This document shows, piece after piece, positions 5,797 to 9,992 of a DNA stretch of 9,992 nt (position 1 is the stretch's first letter; each line of letters opens with the position of its first letter). Under the pieces are notes generated by a model that saw only the letters and a program-made list of their open reading frames with translations, was not told where the DNA came from and did no database searches. The DNA is from JAICTV01 sp035634055. GTDB taxonomy: Bacteria > Planctomycetota > Phycisphaerae > Tepidisphaerales > Tepidisphaeraceae. Position numbers and translations under genes: made by a program. The DNA lies in NCBI GenBank assembly GCA_035634055.1, contig DASQDR010000142.1, positions 1 through 9,992 on the forward strand. Direction: 5' to 3'.

Positions 5797-8523
5797 ATGG
5801 CCGACGACAGGCCCAACCCCGATCAACTTCTCGCCGAGGTCCGCGAGCAGGAGGCCAAGCAGCGGCGCGGGCGGCTGAAGGTCTACTTCGGCATGGCGGC
5901 GGGCGTCGGCAAGACGTTCGCGATGCTCGAGGAGGCCCGCGCCCGCGCCGCCGAGGGGTTGGACGTGGTGATCGGCTACGCCGAGCCGCACATCCGCACC
6001 GACACCGAAGCGCTTCTGCTGGGGATGGAAATCCTTCCGTATAAGCTCGTCGAGTACCGCAGCGCGAAGCTCAAGGAGTTCGATCTCGACGCCGCCCTCG
6101 CCCGCAGGCCCGCCATTCTCTGCGTGGACGAGCTTGCCCACACCAACGCGCCGGGCATGCGGCACCTGAAGCGATGGCAGGACGTGGCCGAGCTTCTCGA
6201 CGCGGGCATCAACGTCTACACGACGCTCAACGTCCAACATCTCGAGAGCGTCAACGACATCGTGGAGCGGATCAGCGGCGTGAACGTCCGCGAGACGCTG
6301 CCCGACTCGGTGCTCGAGCAGGCCGACGAGGTGGAACTGGTCGACATCGCCCCCGAGGAACTGCTGGAGCGGTTCCGCGAGGGAAAGGTCTACCGCGCCG
6401 AACAGGCGGAGCAGGCGGCGAAGCACTTCTTCACCAAGGGCAACCTGATCGCGCTCCGCGAACTCGCCCTGCGCACCACCGCCCAGCGGGTGGACGCGCA
6501 GATGCAGGAGGCGCGGCGCGAGGCGGGCGTGCGGGCGTCGTGGGCGGCGACCGAGCGCGTGCTGGTCTGCATCAGCCCCAGCCCGATGTCGCGGCGCCTG
6601 GTGCGCTCCGCTCGCCGCCTGGCGGCGAGCCTGCGGGCGGATTGGATCGCCGCCTACGTTGAGACGGCGCGGTCGGCGGCACTGCCCGCCGACGACCGCA
6701 GGCGAATCGAGGGCACGTTGCGCCTGGCCGACGAGCTCGGGGCAACCACCGTCACCCTGAGCGGAGAGAACGTCGCCGAGGAGATCATCGCGCACGCCCA
6801 GCGGCACAACGTGACGAAGATCGTCATCGGAAAGCCGCAGCGGCCGCGCTGGCGCGACGTGATCTTCGGATCCGTCCTCGACGACCTCGTGCGGCGCAGC
6901 GGCGAGATCGACATTCACGTGATCAGGGGGCCCGGCGACGAGCAGGAGTCGCGGACCGTCCAGCCGGGCAGCGCCGCGCCCTCAGACCTGCGGGGCTGGA
7001 CGGTCGCCGCCATCCTCACGGCAATCATCTCGGCGGTCGGCTGGCCGCTGCACCACCGGTTCGGCCAGGCGGACGAGAACATCCTGATGCTGTACCTGCT
7101 CGGCGTGCTCTGGGTTGCTACCCACCACAGCCGCAGCGCGGCGGTGCTCGCCTCGTTCCTGTCGGTGCTGGCGTACGACGTGATCTTCGTGCCGCCGTAC
7201 TACACGGTCGCCGTGGCGGACCGGCAGTACGTGGTGACCTTCGGCGTCATGCTCCTGGCGGCGCTGGTCATCAGCACGCTGACGCACCGCGTCCGCGCGC
7301 AGGCGGAGGCGGCGCGGGAACGCGAGCGACGGACGGCCGTGCTGTTCAACCTCAGCCGGGACCTCGCCGCCGCGCGATCCACCGAGGAGATCACCTCCGC
7401 CGCGGTGCGCCACGTCGCCGACGTGATCGGGCGCCGAACCGTGCTGCTGTTGTCGGACGGCGACGGGAGGCTCGCGCAGCGCGGCGACAGCGAGATCGCC
7501 CAGGTGGTGGACGGGAAGTCGCTCGGTGTCGCGGAGTGGGCCTTCAAGCACGGGCAGGTGTGCGGCCACGGAACGCATACCCTCCCGGCCTCGGAGTGGA
7601 CGTTCGTCCCCCTCCAGGCGTCACGCGGACCGGTCGGCGTGCTGGGTTTGCACGCCCGCCCCGGCGACGACGGCTGGCCACCTGATCGCCGCCAGTTGGC
7701 CGACGCCTTTGCCTCTCAGACCGCCCTCGCCGTGGAGCGGGGAAAGCTCGCCGACGAGGCAAGGGCGGCTTGGGAACGCGTCGAGGCGGAGTTCCTGCGC
7801 AACACGCTCCTGTCCGGCGTATCGCACGAGCTCCGAACGCCGCTGGCCGGGATCACCGGCGCCGCCAGCGCGCTGATCGAGACCGGCGACAAGCTCTCGC
7901 CCCGGACGCGCGAGGAATTGCTCGACACCGTCGTTTGCGAGTCCGAGCGGATGGAGCGGCTGATCAACAATTTGCTGGACATGACGCGGTTCGAGTCCGG
8001 CGGCCTGATCGTGAAGAAGGAGTGGCAGTCCGTGCAGGAGGTGATCGGCGCCGCCTTGAACCACCTCGACCGGCGGCTGCACGGCAGGCGCGTGACGACG
8101 CACGTCGCCCATGATCTTCCCCTGGTGCAGATGGACGCGGTGCTGATCGAGCAGGTGCTCGTGAACCTGCTCGACAACGCGGTGGAGTACACGCCGCCCG
8201 GCACGACCATCGGCATCGGCGCGGCGCGCACGGACGAGGCGGTGGTCGTCGAAGTCTGGGACGAGGGGCCGGGGCTGCCGCCGGGCACGGAGCAGAAGGT
8301 CTTCCAGAAGTTCTTCCGCGCCGCCGCCTCCCGACGTGGCATCGGCCTGGGGCTGGCGATCAGCCGGGGGATCATTGACGCCCACGGCGGCACCATCAGC
8401 GCCACCAACCGCACCGGCGGGGGCGCGCTGTTCCGCTTTACCGTTCCGCTGACCGGCGCGCCGCCCCCGCCCCTGCCCGCCGACATGATGGTTGAAGGCG
8501 CCACAGCTCCGCTCACCACCTGA
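5797..8523 (+). CDS. kdpD: KdpD, K+/osmotic-stress sensor histidine kinase
   Basis: Full-length KdpD: 908 aa from ATG 5797, or 912 aa from ATG 5785. I prefer 5797 because family members start like MADDRPNPDQLL and GGTGG lies just upstream; 5785 has no SD. Numbering is from 5797. Domains: KdpD N-terminal ATP-binding domain with Walker A GMAAGVGKT (32-40) and DELAHTN (111-117); universal-stress-protein-like domain (about 252-380); four membrane helices (about 401-498); a GAF-like region (about 515-650); HisKA with phospho-acceptor His677 in SHELRTPL; and HATPase with N-box NLLDNA (790-795), G1 DEGPGLP (822-828) and G2 GIGLGLA (848-854). It autophosphorylates at low K+ or osmotic stress and passes the phosphate to KdpE. 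It lies in the same operon as its target pump, 22 bases before kdpE. Confidence 0.97.
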   Translation: MADDRPNPDQLLAEVREQEAKQRRGRLKVYFGMAAGVGKTFAMLEEARARAAEGLDVVIGYAEPHIRTDTEALLLGMEILPYKLVEYRSAKLKEFDLDAALARRPAILCVDELAHTNAPGMRHLKRWQDVAELLDAGINVYTTLNVQHLESVNDIVERISGVNVRETLPDSVLEQADEVELVDIAPEELLERFREGKVYRAEQAEQAAKHFFTKGNLIALRELALRTTAQRVDAQMQEARREAGVRASWAATERVLVCISPSPMSRRLVRSARRLAASLRADWIAAYVETARSAALPADDRRRIEGTLRLADELGATTVTLSGENVAEEIIAHAQRHNVTKIVIGKPQRPRWRDVIFGSVLDDLVRRSGEIDIHVIRGPGDEQESRTVQPGSAAPSDLRGWTVAAILTAIISAVGWPLHHRFGQADENILMLYLLGVLWVATHHSRSAAVLASFLSVLAYDVIFVPPYYTVAVADRQYVVTFGVMLLAALVISTLTHRVRAQAEAARERERRTAVLFNLSRDLAAARSTEEITSAAVRHVADVIGRRTVLLLSDGDGRLAQRGDSEIAQVVDGKSLGVAEWAFKHGQVCGHGTHTLPASEWTFVPLQASRGPVGVLGLHARPGDDGWPPDRRQLADAFASQTALAVERGKLADEARAAWERVEAEFLRNTLLSGVSHELRTPLAGITGAASALIETGDKLSPRTREELLDTVVCESERMERLINNLLDMTRFESGGLIVKKEWQSVQEVIGAALNHLDRRLHGRRVTTHVAHDLPLVQMDAVLIEQVLVNLLDNAVEYTPPGTTIGIGAARTDEAVVVEVWDEGPGLPPGTEQKVFQKFFRAAASRRGIGLGLAISRGIIDAHGGTISATNRTGGGALFRFTVPLTGAPPPPLPADMMVEGATAPLTT

Positions 8524-8545
8524 CCGCCGCCCGAGCGAACGCGCG

Positions 8546-9253
8546 ATGCCCGAGTTACGCCCGACCATCCTCGTCATCGAAGATGAACCCGCGTTGCAGC
8601 GCTTCCTCCGCGCCACCCTCGAGGCGGAGAACTTCAAGATCATCGAAGCCGCGACCGGCGAGCAGGGCCTGCGCCACGCCAGCACGTCCGTCCCCGACCT
8701 GATCATCCTCGACCTCGGCCTGCCCGACATCGATGGCGTAGCGGTCACCCAGCGCCTGCGCGAGTGGACGGCGATCCCGATCATCGTGGTGTCGGCGCGC
8801 GGCAGGGAGCAGGACAAGGTGGTTGCCCTCGACGCGGGCGCGGACGATTACCTCACCAAGCCGTTCGGCGTCGGCGAGCTCCTCGCCCGCGTGCGCGTCG
8901 TCCTGCGTCACCTCTCGACCGCCGACCGCGCCAGCGGCGACTCGATCTTCCAGAGCGGCTCGCTCAAGGTCGATCTGGCCCGCAGGGAGGTGTCGGTGCA
9001 CGGCCGCCCCGTCCACCTCACGCCCAACGAGTTCAAGCTGCTCACGGTCCTGATCAGGAACGCCGGCAAGGTGATGACCCACCGCCAACTGCTGCGCGAG
9101 GTGTGGGGCCCCGGCTCCGGCGACGAGACCCACTACCTTCGCGTCTACATGAGCCAGCTCCGCCAGAAGCTGGAACCCGATGCTGTCCGTCCCGAGCACC
9201 TCCTCACCGAGCCAGGCGTGGGCTACCGGCTCGTCTCCGGCGTCGGGGCCTAG
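8546..9253 (+). CDS. kdpE: KdpE, OmpR-family response regulator of the kdp operon
   Basis: 235 aa from ATG 8546. Residues 7-120 form a receiver domain with acidic pair E12/D13, phospho-acceptor D56 in ILDLGLPD, switch S83 (VSARG) and K105 in LTKPF. Residues about 140-232 form an OmpR/PhoB-type winged helix with LTPNEFKLLTVLIRNAGKVM, the recognition-helix region HYLRVYMSQLRQKLE, and the closing GVGYRL. KdpE phosphorylated by KdpD activates kdp transcription. The frame also extends upstream to a TTG inside kdpD, but the family's N-terminus (TILVIEDEP soon after Met) supports 8546. The SD is poor, so translation is probably coupled to kdpD, whose stop lies 22 bases upstream. The domain architecture is certain; the name KdpE rests on position next to kdpD. 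Confidence 0.96.
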   Translation: MPELRPTILVIEDEPALQRFLRATLEAENFKIIEAATGEQGLRHASTSVPDLIILDLGLPDIDGVAVTQRLREWTAIPIIVVSARGREQDKVVALDAGADDYLTKPFGVGELLARVRVVLRHLSTADRASGDSIFQSGSLKVDLARREVSVHGRPVHLTPNEFKLLTVLIRNAGKVMTHRQLLREVWGPGSGDETHYLRVYMSQLRQKLEPDAVRPEHLLTEPGVGYRLVSGVGA

Positions 9254-9305
9254 CGAAAGCAGGCTGACGCGCAGGTTTCCGATGAGGAGCAGGGATGAGA
9301 AATGC

Positions 9306-9349
9306 GGGTGCAGCTTTCCGCGTTAACCCCGCGATAAAGGCGCGCACCC
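9306..9349. other. Extended imperfect hairpin downstream of kdpE
   Basis: GGGTGC (9306-9311) pairs with GCACCC (9344-9349). Inside, CTTT (9314-9317) pairs with AAAG (9336-9339), and CGCG (9319-9322) pairs with CGCG (9330-9333) around a 7-base loop TTAACCC. Together this is 14 base pairs in three stacked segments, 52 bases after the kdpE stop. No U tract follows directly. It could protect the 3' end of the kdp mRNA or form part of a termination zone. Confidence 0.4.
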
Positions 9350-9350
9350 A

Positions 9351-9377
9351 CGGAGGCCGCTGCGGCACCCCGTTTTT
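9351..9377 (+). terminator. Probable intrinsic terminator of the kdp operon
   Basis: GCCG (9356-9359) and CGGC (9363-9366) form a stem around CTG, and outer CGG (9351-9353) pairs with CCG (9370-9372) across a small internal loop. The T tract TTTTT (9373-9377) starts immediately after. It lies about 100 bases after the kdpE stop and directly after the larger hairpin ending at 9349. The stem is interrupted, so termination strength is uncertain. Confidence 0.42.
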
Positions 9378-9817
9378 GATCGTGCCCGCCAAGCGGTACG
9401 AGCGAGAACGCCAAGTGGGGCGACGAGGTGTACGCCATCACCGGCACGGCGATTAAGGGATTAATGTCCGACGACGATGACCCGCGAAACGCGGAAGATG
9501 AACGGGGGTCGAGGCAATGGATGACCGGGCGAAGGCATTCGATTGAGGCTTATGCTCCTCGCGAACGAGGCGGAACTTGCCGCGCGTGTCGCCCCTTTGG
9601 GGTTAACTGCCCATGCTTTGGCACCCCGTGAGCACCACGGAATGAACGCAGCGTCGCCGTGGACGGACCCCTGATCGCCTCACGTTTTCCGAAACACCAA
9701 TGCCAACCTCTGACTCTCCGCGAACCATTAGCACGCGCGAATGCCCCCGCACTCCCGCGGCTCCTGCAACCCGCACAATGACCAAGGATTATTGAAGGTG
9801 GCCGCCACGTTCGTGCG

Positions 9818-9894
9818 CGTGCCTCACCCCTCCGCCCCCAGGCTCGCGTTTAGAAAGCGTTGCTCCCGCGGACCCGGAGGTTTAGAACAGGCAC
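9818..9894 (+). promoter_or_regulatory. Probable CRISPR leader, repeat-proximal part
   Basis: Assigned by position: the repeats read with ATTGAAAC at their 3' end on the + strand, the usual crRNA-sense orientation, which puts the leader to the left. It holds a direct repeat GTTTAGAA at 9848-9855 and 9880-9887, start-to-start distance 32 bases. It also holds nested inverted pairs: CGTGCCT (9818-9824) with AGGCACG (9889-9895), and CCTCCG (9829-9834) with CGGAGG (9875-9880). Leaders carry the array promoter and the signals for new-spacer insertion. No good promoter consensus is visible, and if this is the trailer end instead, the label is wrong. Confidence 0.5.
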
Positions 9895-9992
9895 GTCGCC
9901 CCTCACGCGGGGGCGTGGATTGAAACTCCTCCAGCAACTGCACGAAGCTGAACTGGAGGTCGTCGCCCCTCACGCGGGGGCGTGGATTGAAA
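9895..9992 (+). CRISPR. CRISPR array start, type I-C-like repeat (runs off the window)
   Basis: Repeat 1 is 9895-9926 (32 nt, starts GTCGCCCCTCACGCGG, ends GTGGATTGAAAC). Spacer 1 is 9927-9961 (35 nt). Repeat 2 is 9962-9992, 31 of 32 nt, identical as far as it goes and cut by the window end. Each repeat has a perfect 6-bp stem, CGCCCC with GGGGCG, around a 7-base loop, and the 3' handle ATTGAAAC. Length, stem and handle are those of type I-C repeats, where Cas5 cuts 3' of the stem; the subtype is inferred from the repeat alone because no cas gene is in view. Only two repeats are seen, but their identity and spacing make a true array very likely. Confidence 0.93.

Larger units (their letters stand above)
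9254..9894. other. Gene-free intergenic strip between kdpE and the CRISPR array
   Basis: 641 bases with no supportable gene. The best open frames (for example 9428-9631, GTG start, 67 codons, Cys/Arg-rich end) have mixed third-position use, no family resemblance and several competing frames. What can be seen: an extended hairpin and a possible terminator at 9306-9377, a tandem 8-mer GATTAAGG/GATTAATG at 9451-9466, a perfect 5-bp hairpin CCTCG-CGAA-CGAGG at 9557-9570, a CCCC-TTT-GGGG hairpin at 9592-9602, a 9-bp inverted pair GTTAACCCC (9322-9330) and GGGGTTAAC (9599-9607), and the probable CRISPR leader at the right end. No cas gene, tRNA or transposase is present. Confidence 0.6.

Noticed and set aside
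8492..8545. Extended kdpE start at TTG 8492 inside kdpD
   Set aside because: A rare start codon adding 18 residues not seen in the family. ATG 8546 gives the normal receiver N-terminus.
9557..9570. Perfect hairpin CCTCG-CGAA-CGAGG as a terminator or ncRNA
   Set aside because: No T tract on either side and no extension of the stem. Five base pairs are common by chance.
9428..9631. GTG-started 67-codon ORF in the strip after kdpE, with a D-rich start and C-x-x-C-like end
   Set aside because: No clear SD, weak third-position bias, no family resemblance and no partner gene. Kept only as a description of the intergenic strip.
9603..9785. 60-codon ORF on the - strand before the array
   Set aside because: Arg/Val/Gly-rich translation without motif, no SD, and overlap with a competing + frame. 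No evidence that it is a cas remnant.

Overview
The window is high-GC bacterial DNA, about two thirds G+C by eye, with mostly G or C at third codon positions in the real genes. It is dominated by one complete high-affinity potassium-uptake operon, kdpFABC plus its two-component regulator kdpDE, all on the + strand. The C-terminal tail of the TPR protein at the left edge resembles, from memory, the TPR tails of serine/threonine kinases that are abundant in Planctomycetota. I therefore infer a planctomycete or a close relative; a marker-gene comparison would be needed to settle this.

Layout. Positions 2-959 hold the 3' part of a TPR protein whose reading frame breaks near 230-250. Positions 960-1196 form the region upstream of kdp, with a possible terminator, a weak promoter candidate, three perfect inverted repeats and a 36-codon ORF with a strong Shine-Dalgarno (SD). 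From 1197 to 9253 runs a tightly packed block: a 30-codon membrane-protein ORF, kdpF (30 aa), kdpA, kdpB, kdpC, kdpD and kdpE. The 30-codon ORF overlaps kdpF, and kdpF overlaps kdpA, each by the same GTGA tetranucleotide, so translation is probably coupled. Positions 9254-9894 contain no gene I can support: a double-hairpin termination zone, several short repeats, and a probable CRISPR leader. From 9895 to the window edge is the start of a CRISPR array with a type I-C-like 32-nt repeat: one full repeat, one 35-nt spacer and 31 nt of the second repeat.

How it works together. KdpA is the K+-selective channel-like subunit, KdpB the P-type ATPase, KdpC the chaperone-like subunit and KdpF a small stabilising peptide; together they pump K+ inward when it is scarce. 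KdpD senses K+ limitation or osmotic stress and phosphorylates KdpE, which activates the operon. All key catalytic motifs are present, so the system looks functional.

The parts that known families do not explain are the two small ORFs and potential RNA structure ahead of kdpF, the frame break in the TPR gene, and the repeat-rich strip between kdpE and a CRISPR array that has no cas genes on its leader side in this window.
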